DNA of 64,000 nt from positions 3,246,501 to 3,310,500 of the forward strand of contig NW_024067667.1 of NCBI RefSeq assembly GCF_009389715.1, written 5' to 3'. The position numbers were made by a program, and so were the translations under genes. The first letter of the stretch is position 1; the number at the start of each line of letters is the position of its first letter. Origin of the DNA: Phoenix dactylifera. Its lineage: Eukaryota; Streptophyta; Magnoliopsida; Arecales; Arecaceae. Below are positions 21,670 through 32,910 of this stretch, in pieces. Under the pieces are notes generated by a model. The model worked only from the letters and a program-made list of their open reading frames with translations, did not search any database and had not been told where the DNA came from.

Positions 21670-24600
21670 TCATGATCTGCATGATGGAAGAGTAATGCCT
21701 CCACAGCATGCAGCAATTATAATATACAGCAATAGGACTATCGCAAATGTCAACAAGGCTCTGCAATGACAAAATACGGGGGGGAAGTATCAGCGCAGAT
21801 GATAACTTGCAAGCATAAGTCTACGAGTAAACTTTATGGAGGAAAGGTTATAGAAGCAAATGCAAGTTTGTAAAAATAAATAAATGAATAAATAAATAAA
21901 TAAATACAAGCATGCTCTTGCGCTGCCTCAGATATATCATCCAATGGTCTTGGGAGTTATCTCGGGGTCATACCAAGGTTCACAGTCTCGGCATTGGACT
22001 CTGTACAAGTCGGAGAATGGTAAGGTATTGTACTATACTGAACCGAACTGGTACACCAAAAAAATATTTTTTGTTCTCAAAGTTTTTAAGCTTCTTTTAT
22101 TTGATTTTGAGTGGAAAAGAAGGTTTTGTGAGTTCATTTTTGATGTTTAATTGCAATATACTTTAATTTTTATTACATGCCTAGAGAATTGTGTGACTAC
22201 ATAATACATATTAACTAAGTATACTACAAAATTTGGTATGATTTGTTCGTATTTTTTAAATTTTTATCCCTTTATGGGATGAATAGAAAAAAGAAAATGG
22301 AAGACGGAAAGACCTAGATAGGAGGAACAGCTCACCCTTCGACTCTCTTCCTTTCTCCTCTCCTCCTCTCTTTCTCCTCTCTTACCATGAAAAAGAGGAA
22401 GAATGGGGTGGTGGATCCCTTTCTCCCCCAAGACCCTGAATGGGTATGGGGCCCTTATTGGACCGAACTGCTCTCGGTTTTGAGTGGTTCAGGCTGGTCA
22501 AGACTACTTCGCACCAATTCAGGTAAAATCCTGTACTAAGACCAAGAGCCATCCCAGTTTTGGTCAGTACGGTACAATACCAACCAAGCCAGATAGGTTT
22601 GGTAGATATTGCATTCCTTGCATCATACGCCTCCGCTCACAAGTTGGAGGTCATGTGTTTGAATCTTGAGTGATGTATCCTCTAGAATTCAGCTCATGTA
22701 ATTATTCTATGAGTGGGATTTCTTCCCAAATGAAAATCATGGGTTTATGTTCTAATCATCTCACAAAACTGAAGCAAAAGAGGTGACAAGCAGACCATAT
22801 TACTAACCTTGCTAGAGTGCAGAGTGGTGGATTATTATTGGCATTCATGCTTCACCATTTCCAGTTGGTAGTCAATGAAAAGTATGACACCTTAATTGAA
22901 TGACACCTACCCATGGCAAAATCAACACTTGGGGTTGAAACAAAGAATAAATCATTTGAATTGATATGGCATTGCCAGTTGGTTCAGTGATAAAAAGCAT
23001 CCCCAATACCCCTCACAAACAGAGACAGATCCAAACAACTGAAAGTGAATTGCAGCTAGGCTACTGCTTCAACACTTCTAAGACAGCAGCATGTTGAAGG
23101 CCTGTTACATAAATAAGCTTTCATCACTACCAGCATATGGCTGAAAGGGCAAAGTAGACAACCTAAAATACAGATCAGTAAAAAATGAGGCTTAAACCCT
23201 AACCTTAGTTTTAAGGATATGCTTAGCCAAACACCACTCTGTTTTAGGAGGTTGTGACTCTGAAGCTTGGAGTCCCCAGAGCCAAAATAGTAGTATCACC
23301 AATCACACTGCGAAAACTTTCTTGAAAGGAGCGATCAATCATGTAAACAAGTAAAACTGTGACTAGAGAACTCGAAAAGAAATCTTACTTATTTTTTTTT
23401 AATATATAAAAATAGTACAAAGAAATCCAGCCACAAGGAAGTGACATATTAAAGGAAGACAGAGAGCCCTTTGCTCGTCACAGTCTCACACAAAAAGAAG
23501 ACTGATTAGAGTCCCTAAGCAGCACCAAAAATCACTGTTCCAAACTACTTGCTAATCAGGTTATGCCCGGCAAAAGAAGCTTATAGTACTGAGAACTGCA
23601 CATTTTGTCTGTGAGCAAAATCAAAACTAGATTGCCAATAGACCCTTTCATTCCAGGTCTCTCCATGCTTTCTCCAACATCCATGTGATAAAATGTTCCA
23701 TGAGCAGCACCACTTCCAACCCTGTTCGCAAAACTATTGTTCCAAGCTATCTTCCAATCCCCCATGGTCCTATGGAAGTATCCCAAATAGGATACACTTC
23801 CAAGGTACAGCACAAAAACCAAAAGTGAAACAATTAGGAAAGAAACCAAATGACCATCTAGTTTAATCATCTTTTCTAGTCCCAACACCAATCAAATTTT
23901 CTCTTCTTGTTTCCTTCCCTCTAATGGAAGGTCCCATGTCTTCTTCCTTGTTACATTTGCTGAGGGCTTTAATCCCTCACAGCCTCCCTTTTCCCTAATC
24001 AATTGAGAAAAGAAACTTGTTTTCATATCAATCTAACAGAAGAGCTGACATGCTGCCTATCTTCTGAAGCTAGGTTATTCAATCATGACCAATCAACCCA
24101 TCTTTTCTCTCCAAATTCTCCTAATCATTTGTCAGTGCCAACTTCTTGTCCAAAACTTTCTAGCAAAGATGAACATACAATAATACAGCTGATCACATCT
24201 ATATCTATGTCTGCCATCACCCCTTAAGGACATTCATAGATTGGTTAAATCCTCTAATGTCATGTCCTCGGCAAGTTATCCTCCCCACCAACCAAAACAT
24301 ATTCATCCTTCCAGTTTAAAGTCCAGACACAAATAGCCAAGGGATCCCCTACCCTCTTTCACAATCTCTTTACATGATGCTAAAGACTCATCCTTCTTAT
24401 AAGATAAGAAAAAAGAAAAAGAAATACGTCAAGGTACGCCTTCTCGATACCGGGCCCCGTACCGGTGCCACTCAGTACTATGTTGGTAAGCACAATACGA
24501 AGGCCGGTCAAGTGTACGGAGTATCGATACGCTCCCCGTACCACGTACCGATATTGAACCGGTATGATATGGTATGTTCCGAACCATCCGGTTTGGTACA

Positions 24601-27600
24601 GTAAGGTATACCTTCATTATGATATAGGATTTGACAAGCAAAAACTCACTTTATCTATCCAACTATTTAATTAAACATCATACAAAAAACGGAGAGAATA
24701 ATTTGACGTTAGGCTAGGCACTTACAAAAGCTTTGCATTTTTCATCCAAAGTGCTCGGCGAAGGCGCCTGGATTGCTTCCTAAAATGAAAGGAACTATCT
24801 TGCATTGTAGCAGTTTTGTCAACAAGAAGTGCAATTCGATCTCCTCTGTCCAATATCTTCTCTATATTTTCGACCATGATAGTGTGTACCTGCAAAATTT
24901 TAACTATCATTAGTTGACAAACATAACCATGTTGCAGGACCAACTATAAATTGCCAATCAGCAGAAAGATAAATGGTTATTATATAGTTATTTCTTAAAA
25001 AGATTCTACTCAGCAGAATGCATCTTAAGCATGATGAAGAGAGTACGGCTAATTAAGCAAGTTATTGCATACATATCAAACTGTAAGGATTGTTAGATAG
25101 TGGCAGCAAAGGCTTGACATGAGGAGGAAGGTAATATTAGTATCTAGATTAGACTTTCTGATGTTGCATTTTGGCCCCTGTTTTAAATGTAAAGGTTTAA
25201 TTTCGATAAAGAACTACTACAATTTAATTATTAAATTCTACAACTTGAATTTTTAAATTTGGAACTTTGTAAGATGTATATAAAACAAAAATCTATTAAA
25301 AGAACATCTCTATCCTTCTATTGTTTCGGGCACAGACATCAGGCAAAACAACGGAAGGAGTTAAAACCACTAGACTTACATTAATGCATGTAGAACCTAA
25401 AGGAGCATCACAAGAAATCTAATCAGGGAACTCCACTTCAATAAAAGCCTTTCATCCCAATCATCCTGAAGAGTGACTAGCTTCTAAACATCCAAGTATA
25501 TAAAACTTTAGGAAATATGAGAAAGTCAGCCAGGAAATACAGCTTCACCAAAAGAATTCCTTGGTCATTTGGTTGAAATTTAGCAGGAAAAATATAGTCA
25601 AGAAAGGAAGAGGGATCTAATATGATCCCTTCTTTAGCAACAATGAGCTAAATAGATGCACTTCATGCCTTGAAAATCACACTATTAAGCAATCAGACAG
25701 TTTGATGAAGCAAAGGTGATTTCAAATAGGAAAGGAAGAGGGATCAAATATAATCCCTTCTTTAGCAACAATGAACTAGAGGCACTCCATGTCTTGAAAA
25801 GCACACTATTAAACAATCAGACAGTTTGATGAAGCAAAGGTGATTTCAAATAGGAAGAAGTTCCAGAAAGTGAAAAAGTGTACCAGCAAGTGTCAAGGAC
25901 TAGTGATCGATAGAAACAAATGTTTTTTTGTTGATATTTTATATGCACTCTAGTGAACCACTTAACACATTTAGTAATTCTAGAAACATCCAAATTGCTC
26001 TGAATGAACAAGCATAAAAAGGCTATAAATGCTTTCAGTGTCAATCACAGAATCCTTGAGATAGTTATCAACTTGTTTTTTTTTTTTTTTTTGGGGGGGG
26101 GAGGGGGGGGTATATGTCAAACACCAAACACCAACTACATTTTGCTATCCTAAAGAAGAATTTTCTTTTTCAGCTAAATTAGCATAACTTGCCTCGCTGA
26201 TTTCACCTCGTACACGGTTAAGCGTATCTGCGCTTGGGTTACTGGAAAAGAACTCCATCTGCTGGTGTAGCACTCTGGAGAACTCATCATTCATCGCATA
26301 AGCTAATGCAGAATGAGCAACTCGGCCATAATTTTTCATGAACCTCATGTGGATATCCTCCAAGTATAAAAATGGAACCCTCCCTACAAAAATAAAATAA
26401 AATTAGAGAAAGTGAAGCAGAATTTTCCTAACGAACCTGAACATATAAAAAGGTGAATTAGAAAAGTCAGTGTATTTTCCTAGTCATTCAAATCATTTTT
26501 ATGTGATAATTCATTAATAAATTGCATATTGATTTGAAAAGCAGCAGACTTGTTATTGATTTGCCCTTTTTGGCTTTCCATTAATTTTTCAATGAAGCAG
26601 ACGTACAATGTGAGGAAAAAGGTAAAGGAGAAAAGTGAATAGAGATTACCCTTTGGTAGGAGAGGATGTGAAACATGAAGCAACATAGTAACCAGAAATA
26701 ACTACTAAGTACTTAGCATAATAAACATCATGAAGTTGACATAGTTTCTAGGGGAAGACATCTTTCCTCCACATTATCACCTTTCCTCACAACCTCTGTT
26801 TCCAAAAAGTCCGTCAAGTAGGCCATCTTAGAGAATTCTATAAGATTCAAGAGATCTATGAATGTATATTTATCAACACAAATGGTCGGATAATTTAAAA
26901 GAATGAAAAACAATTCTTCCTCAGCTTAACATTCTATTATCCTTTCTAGATGGAACTGGGGACAGAAGATGCATCATGAGAAAGCAAAAGCTCTCCATGA
27001 TTCTCATTGGAATATACCACTTAATTAGAGGGCATAGCTGTTCCAACATACAGACAGAAATATAAATCTAGCACCAACTTTTAAATTTACAAATAACCTA
27101 GAACTTACAATGAAATTTTATCCTCAAATCACAGGAATTCATAAACTTTCTATGAAGTATCTTTTAAAACCATAATAAAGATCAAATTGCATGAAGCATA
27201 CTAATTGCTTAAATTAGTTACAAAACAATTTCTTGCATGCCTCATCCTTGGGAAACCCACTAGCTCATTTTACCTACAAGCCATGCCCTGCCTGGCCTTT
27301 AGCCCAAAAAAGCAAAATGTCTGGATTCATCAAATATCAAGCAGCAGATCAGTTGATGTTGGTAGAAGTGTATGAGGGGGTGCAAAGGTACAGAAAGATA
27401 TCAAATGTTGTGTTTTATTCATGATCTAGATCTCTAGTGATGTAATTTGTTGATCATTGATGAGCCCTTTAATGCATTGGAAGATCATCTTTATATTTCA
27501 ACTCATTTACTGAAAGAATGATAGCCAATTACCTTATATGGGACTTAAAAGCGATTCACCTAATATATGGGTATACACCGCTTTTAGAGAGAAGAAAGCA

Positions 27601-30600
27601 GGAAAATAAAGACTTGTCATGATTTTTTTTTTCTTTAAAAAGGCAGCACAAAAATTATGAGCAGAAGATTGTTTATCCAAAGAGAAAGGAAGAAGGAGAA
27701 AGAAAAGGAAAAACAAATAGTCCATCCTTTTTTGAGGTCCACATAAGTGTCAACTAGCTTAGAGACAATCATTTTTATTTTTATTTTTATTACTTTATAG
27801 TTGGCTTGGTTGCTCATTTACTCTTGAAAATCATTTCTCCGGGTGTTTCTTTCAAGGAAAACTAAAATATTAAAAAGCATTGTTAAGTTTTCAGAAAACG
27901 TCAATTTTCGTTTTCAAAAAAAAAAACACTTTGTAAAATAGAAAGGAAACAAAAGTCTTCCGACACATATTTGCCCCAACCACATAAAAAACAGTTTTCT
28001 CATGCCTCGATTCTCAACATCCAATTCTTTTAACCCTATGAAAGAAGAAGACCCTACCCATCATCTCATTAGCCACCAGTCAATGATCATTAAGGCCCTG
28101 TTTAAAATTGCTATTGGTAGTAGAGCTTTTGGAAAGTAGAGCTTTTAATAAAAAGTTATTTGCTGTTTAGTAACTATATTTCTAAAATGCTATAGAACTT
28201 TAACATGTGTTTGGTAACTAAACTGAAAAAATGCTTTTAGTATGAAAAATAAAAATAAAGAACATTGTAAAGTATTGTACAATAGAATATAATACAATAT
28301 AAGATTATATATTATTGCATACTAAAATATTATTATATAGTATAACATTATTATAATATAATACAATATGATATAATACTATATTGTAATATAATAGTAT
28401 TATAATATAGGTGCAATATAACATTGCATAATATAGCATAATATAATATAATGTAGTAATATAATATAATATATTAGAGTAATATAATATAATATAATAT
28501 AATATAATATATAGTAATATAATATGATGTTATATGATATAATGCAATATGATATATTATATTTAGAATACAATAATATGATATGATATGATATAAGATG
28601 TAATTATGAGATTTATTCATGGGTATTTTGATCACCACAAAAATTTCATTAAAACCAAAACAGCTTTCTAACAAAGCCAAAACAGTTTCCAAATTTTTTA
28701 CCGAACACCACTATACATCTAAAAGTATTTTTGGAGGGCCAAAAAGTGCTTTCTAGCTCTCCAAAAGCTATGCCAAAAGGGCTTGAATTAGAGTCCATAC
28801 CACCAAAATCTGGCTAGGTCTACTGCTAGATCTACCTATTAACTCTATCTTTTGGTCCCTCTCTCACTCTATCTATCTATCTCTCTCCATCCCCTTCCCC
28901 AACAATCCCACAAACACTTCTCCGCATCCACCATGATTGCCATCGCTCCATCCATGCACCCTCAATATTAACCAAAGCGAACTCAAGAGGTAACCTCATC
29001 AATTTTGCCTACTCCTAATTGCAGACTTTGATTAAATTCGCTATCTATCTTCCATTTAAACTTAATCTGAGATTTAGGGATCAACAAGTTGTGGTGTTGA
29101 ACCTGTTTCTATATCACATTCCTATAATTCATCATGCTCTGATTCCTTGTACCACTTTGAACAGTAACTAACATAAAACCTTTTATTCCCTGTAAGGACT
29201 AAAATACCCCATAGTAGCATTCCCCTAGATATTTTGTGGTTGTGATTGGAACCAATAATTAAAGCTTCTTTGAGATGAATAACCAATATAGATTGATTCT
29301 GATTACCAGAATCATAATTTTATACCAATCTCCATGTGAAACCATACATCTAGGGGCCAATTTGATACACTCAAAAATTTGCAACCATCAAATGCTTTTG
29401 ATAGCCTCAGGGTTACCAGGCAAACTCTATTGGAGTTTGGTACGTTTTTCGAAGGAAGCATTTTACACTTTCTCCACAATATGATTCCAAAAAATTGGAT
29501 TCGCTGTATATATAAAATGATCCTTCCAAATACAAATCTAAGCTAATATGAAGTTTATGAAAGGATAAATTGGAGCCTAGTTCATGTGTTTAAGGAATTG
29601 AATTGGTATAAGAACTCTTTTCCATGCTTTTAGTGGAAGAACATAAGTTTGATACCCCATTAATCAAATACATTAAAGCATGAGGGTTTCATGAGATCAC
29701 TGGTTCAAGTGTTTCTTCAACAGAAGCCCAAGCAATCTGGGCCCCTAAAAAATCTACACTCCAGTCAAAGTTACCCCTAAATACATGATGCACCCAAACT
29801 TGGATCAACCTATGGTAACTTTTTTCTGAGAGAGAATATGGGAGGGAGAACCACCTGCACAATAATCACCTAGGACCCAAAAATCAGGGATGCACTACCC
29901 AAGATTCAAACTCAGAACTCATGGTTGATAAGTAGAGACTGTATGGCAATTGGGGCAAGCCCCAGCTCATCAACCTACAGTAACTTGGCATGAAGGGGAG
30001 AAAGACCCATCTGCACAATAATTACCTAGATCCCAATTATTGGAAATGCACTACCCAAGATTCAAACCCAAAACCTATGGTTGCTAAGCAGGGGAGTAAT
30101 GACAACTGGGGCAAGCCCCAGTTAATCAACCTTCAGTAACTTGGCACGAGGGCTCTATCATATGCAAATTCTGGACTGGCAGACCTCACCCTCCCTTTTT
30201 GTATTTTTTTTTTTAAATGGCACTATACGCTAAAAGAAATAATAATAACCACACCTACTCTCGTAATGACACCCTTACGACCACAACTTACCTGTGGATG
30301 CTACAAACATGCTCTGATCCCCTCTAAGATTAAGCATAATAATGGATGCACCTGTGAAAATAAATTTTACATAAAGTGTCTCTACAAACCTATAAAAGTA
30401 CACTTTTTTCTTGATTAAAAGAAGTTCCTGACACTTGAATGTATCTAGGATCAACTCATTGAGCTCACATAGTCATCTTTATGCCAACAAAATCTACTTC
30501 GGACGGCATCTTCTTCAAATAGAAAATTACTGCAAAATTCTTAGTATACACGAGCAAATCAAACAAGCTACAAAAACAACTCACAGGAATCCCTAAAAAC

Positions 30601-30973
30601 TCCCATGTTTTTCTCAATAACCAATCAAAACCCTCGACCTCAGACAAAATACGCCATCAATCAACACCACATCAAACTAAAATCCTTTAGAAGGACGAAC
30701 CGAAGAAATAAGATCAACAATTGAAAGGAAATAGTGGAGAGGGGCATCGAACTTACTTCCGAAGGTATCGTTGGCCATGCAGAGGAAGGTGAGGCCATCG
30801 GATCGGAGGACGTGGAAGATGTAGCGGTCCTGGGAGAGGCAGAGCCTGGAGTCGGAGTCCGGGGGGAGCTTCTCGAGGATCCGCCGGGCCACGGCACCAG
30901 TATTGCCCGTCACGGCGGCGAATTCCGAAAGGATCACCGTCCCCCTCGCAACTACGGCGTAGAGGATCGCCAT
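21670..30973 (-). CDS. VAMP714: Vesicle-associated membrane protein 714 (R-SNARE), 4 exons, 220 aa
   Basis: A longin-type R-SNARE that pairs with Q-SNAREs to fuse vesicles in the endomembrane system. Exons (minus): 30757-30973, 26193-26383, 24726-24889, 21670-21760, summing to 663 nt. Residues 1 to ~120 are the longin domain, from MAILYAVVARGTVILSEF through DGLTFLCMANDTFG and VPFLYLEDIHMRFMKNYG. The SNARE helix follows (about 127-185), with the zero-layer Arg in ENIEKILDRGDR. A basic juxtamembrane patch (RKQSRRLRR) precedes a C-terminal anchor (LLTFAIVLLLYIIIA) and the family tail CCGGITLPSCRS. Length matches plant VAMP711-714 and the sequence is closest in my memory to VAMP714. Intron 2 uses a GC donor: GAG at 26195-26193 is followed by GCAAGT, and only this choice keeps the frame into exon 3. 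Confidence 0.95.
21980..22622. mobile_element. GGTACC-family element in VAMP714 intron 3
   Basis: The left part (CAAGGTTCACAGTCTCGG, then GGTATTGTACTATACTGAACC) and right part (GGTCAGTACGGTACAATACC ... ATTGCATTCCTTG) are inverted relatives. TCATAC occurs beside both ends but one base out of register. Between them is a CT-rich stretch. Assigned by resemblance to the better-bounded copies at 59296-59443 and 47768-48263. Confidence 0.4.
24432..24618. mobile_element. GGTACC-family element with palindromic ends
   Basis: Begins AAGGTACGCCTT and ends AAGGTATACCTT, each end itself nearly palindromic. The interior has CGATACCGGGCC, CCGTACCGGTG, GAACCGGTATG and GAACCATCCGG. It sits in VAMP714 intron 3 and has no open frame of substance. 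Confidence 0.5.
25603..25854. repeat. 128-bp tandem duplication in VAMP714 intron 2
   Basis: Copies at 25603-25730 and 25731-25854 share AAAGGAAGAGGGATC starts and TTTCAAATAGG ends, with scattered substitutions and one short deletion. Older than the 18227 duplication. Confidence 0.85.
28093..28782. mobile_element. hAT-like MITE with AT-rich core in VAMP714 intron 1
   Basis: The left end GGCCCTGTTTAAAATTGC and the inverted right end (AGCCCTTTTGGCATAGC) are followed by matching TAGAGCTTTTGGAAAGTAG / AGCTTTTGGAGAGCTAGAAAG blocks. The centre (28260-28600) is an ATAAT-type low-complexity tract. Ends of this kind are typical of plant hAT-related MITEs; no target duplication was resolved. Confidence 0.5.
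29805..30150 (-). mobile_element. Tandem pair of tRNA-derived SINE-like units
   Basis: Units start with TCAACCTA/TCAACCTT at 29805, 29970 and (partial) 30126. On the minus strand each contains TTGCCCCAATTG-like and GTTTGAATC words spaced like the A and B boxes of a tRNA promoter. A related plus-strand copy sits at 40201. Tandem SINE dimers are known, but the A box here is weak. Confidence 0.5.
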
Positions 30974-31181
30974 GGCGGGAGGAAGGGGCCTCTCCCTCTC
31001 TTTCTCGACCCTTTCTGGCCCGGTTCTTAGGGTTTTGGTGGCGAGGATGGCCCGCCGAAGAGAAAGGAAGCGTGATACCCGCCCTTCCCCAGTCAACACA
31101 CAGAGGGGCCCCGCACTCGGTTTTTCACTTGAGGGCGAAATTGGAGGCCGATTAAATCGTTAATAGCAGCACCGAGTAGTG

Positions 31182-31232
31182 GTTCTTCTTTTTCTTCTTC
31201 TTCTTCTTCTTCTTCTTCTTCTTCTTCTTCTT
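31182..31232. repeat. (CTT)n microsatellite
   Basis: About 16 nearly pure CTT units followed by T-runs, between the VAMP714 promoter and a GGGTC-type repeat. Confidence 0.95.
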
Positions 31233-31254
31233 TTTTTCTTTTTTTTTTTCTAGT

Positions 31255-31498
31255 ATAAGGTTGGGTCGGATTGGCCCATGATTCGATCCGACCTGGTTAG
31301 ATCCGATCCGATCTATTTTAGAGAATCCGTGGATCCGGATTGGGTTTTAAAATTAGACTCGTTCTATTTTTCAACCCAATCTCGACCCGATCCGGACCCG
31401 ACCCGACTCATTTTTTTTTATCAATTTTGAATCGTTTACCCATCGACCTGATCCGATCCGATCCAACCCGAACCCGGATTATCCATTTACACCTGCAG
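31255..31498. repeat. GATCCGA/GGGTCGG-rich repeat fragment
   Basis: Rich in GGTCGGAT, GATCCGAT, CGACCCGA and AACCCGG words, ending CCGGATTATCCATTTACACC. That end, inverted (GGTGTAAATGGAT), matches the GGTGCAAATGGGT terminus of the elements at 14994 and 43063, so this is a third, left-truncated relative. The hAT element landed 1 bp beyond it. Confidence 0.55.
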
Positions 31499-31506
31499 CC
31501 CACAGG
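31499..31506. repeat. Left 8-bp target duplication of the hAT element
   Basis: CCCACAGG, repeated exactly at 35512-35519 on the other side of the element. Eight base pairs is the hallmark length for hAT insertion. Confidence 0.85.
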
Positions 31507-31559
31507 CAGTGCCGGCTCGAGCCTTAAGCGACCGAGGCGGTCGCCTAAGGCCCCCGGCC

Positions 31560-32561
31560 CAGGGAAGGCCCCCACCCAGCCATGGTTTTTTTTATTGCTC
31601 CATAATGGCGCTATGGCAGACGGGGAGTGGGCTTGGGCGGCGACGGATGTGAAAGGCTGAGTGCCTGAGCGGCTGAGCTGGGACTGGGAGTGGGTGGTGG
31701 CGTCTGCGGTCTGGCAGACGGGGACTGGCGACGGGCGACGGCTACCGGGCTCCGCCCGTACGCCGCTACAAGCCTACAGCCTGCAGTGCGTCCCTTCGGC
31801 CAACGTCGAGTCGTCGACAAGCAACAGGCGGGCAACCAGCAACATCAAGCGGTCGAGTCGTCGACAAGCAACGGGCAACACAACGGCCAAATCCAACGGG
31901 CATTTCCTCCCCGGCTCCCCCCTTCTCTCCCCCCTTCTCTGCCCATCTGCCGCCCTGCGGCCTGCCTTTTTAATGCCGGAACCTTCTCCGGTTCTCGGCA
32001 GAATCGGCTTGCAGAGCGGCGAGCGCAAAACGGCAAAAAACCTTCTCAGTCCTCTCCAGCTCTCCTCGCCGACGTCGCCGTCCTCGGCTCCGAGCTCCAG
32101 TCCACCGTGCGTCCGTGCAGTCCGTGCTACCTCCTCCTCGGCTCCGAGCTCCGGCCTCCTCAGCTCCGGGCCTCCGGCCTCCCGTCCTCTCCTGGCCGAC
32201 TCCGAGTCGCCGTCCTCGCCTCCTCCGACCTCCGAGCTCCGCGGCGACCGAGGCGGCGAGGCCTCCCGACTTCCGAGTTCCGACTCCGAGTCTCCGACTT
32301 CCTCCTCGGCTCTTCCGACTTCCAAGTCTCCGACCTCCTCCCGAGTCCCGGCCCAGGGAGGGCCCCCACCCACGATCCTCCGCCGCTCCGACCTCCTCCC
32401 GTGACCCCGTCCTCTCCTCAGCTCCTCCGCCGCTCCGACCTCCTCGGGGTTCCCGGTTCCCGACCTCCTCCCGCGGTCCCACCTCCCGACCTCCTCCCCT
32501 ATTCCCACTGATCCCGGACCCCGGTTCGGCGAATCGGCGGTTCACTGTGAGTGTGAGGCAG
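31560..32561 (+). other. GC-rich leader of the hAT element
   Basis: About 1 kb of strongly GC- and CpG-rich, Pro/Ser/Arg-coding low-complexity DNA with CTCCGAGCTCC and GACCTCC word repeats. TCGTCGACAAGCAAC occurs twice near 31811 and 31857. Long frames on both strands result from base composition. It ends in a possible donor (CAG/GTGAGT), so I read it as promoter plus untranslated first exon. Confidence 0.5.
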
Positions 32562-32910
32562 GTGAGTTAGTAAGTAATTGTAGTTACTTAGTTTATTAAT
32601 TAATTTTTGGTCTAATTAATTTTTATTTAGTCAAGTAATTAATTTAGAATTGGTTATTTTTTGGTCCAATTGTAGATTGGTTGTGACTTCACTACTTCAG
32701 CGGTTCGGCACTATTCGGCCTCTTCTCGCCGTCGAGTTCGGAACTATTCCACCTCTTCTCGACACAATTAAGTTCGGCACTACTTGTCGGGACCCGAGTT
32801 TGCTTTTCTTGACACAATTAAGTTTTATCATTTTTAACTTTTTTATATTTTGATTTGTTTGTGGTATTTTTTTTAATTGCTTAGTTTGATAATATTATTT
32901 ATAGATTAAA

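Noticed and set aside
22640-22700. GTGTTTGAATCTTG considered as a tRNA or SINE B box
   Set aside because: No convincing A box or cloverleaf could be placed upstream, so it was not listed as a separate RNA gene or SINE.
23556-23891. 111-codon minus-strand frame with hydrophobic N-terminus in VAMP714 intron 3
   Set aside because: No family recognised, no partner exons and no fit to VAMP714; treated as chance or old repeat sequence.
31661-32545. Long overlapping open frames of 150-270 codons on both strands
   Set aside because: They are Pro/Ser/Arg low-complexity translations of a CpG-rich leader inside the hAT element; all frames are open because stops are rare at this base composition.
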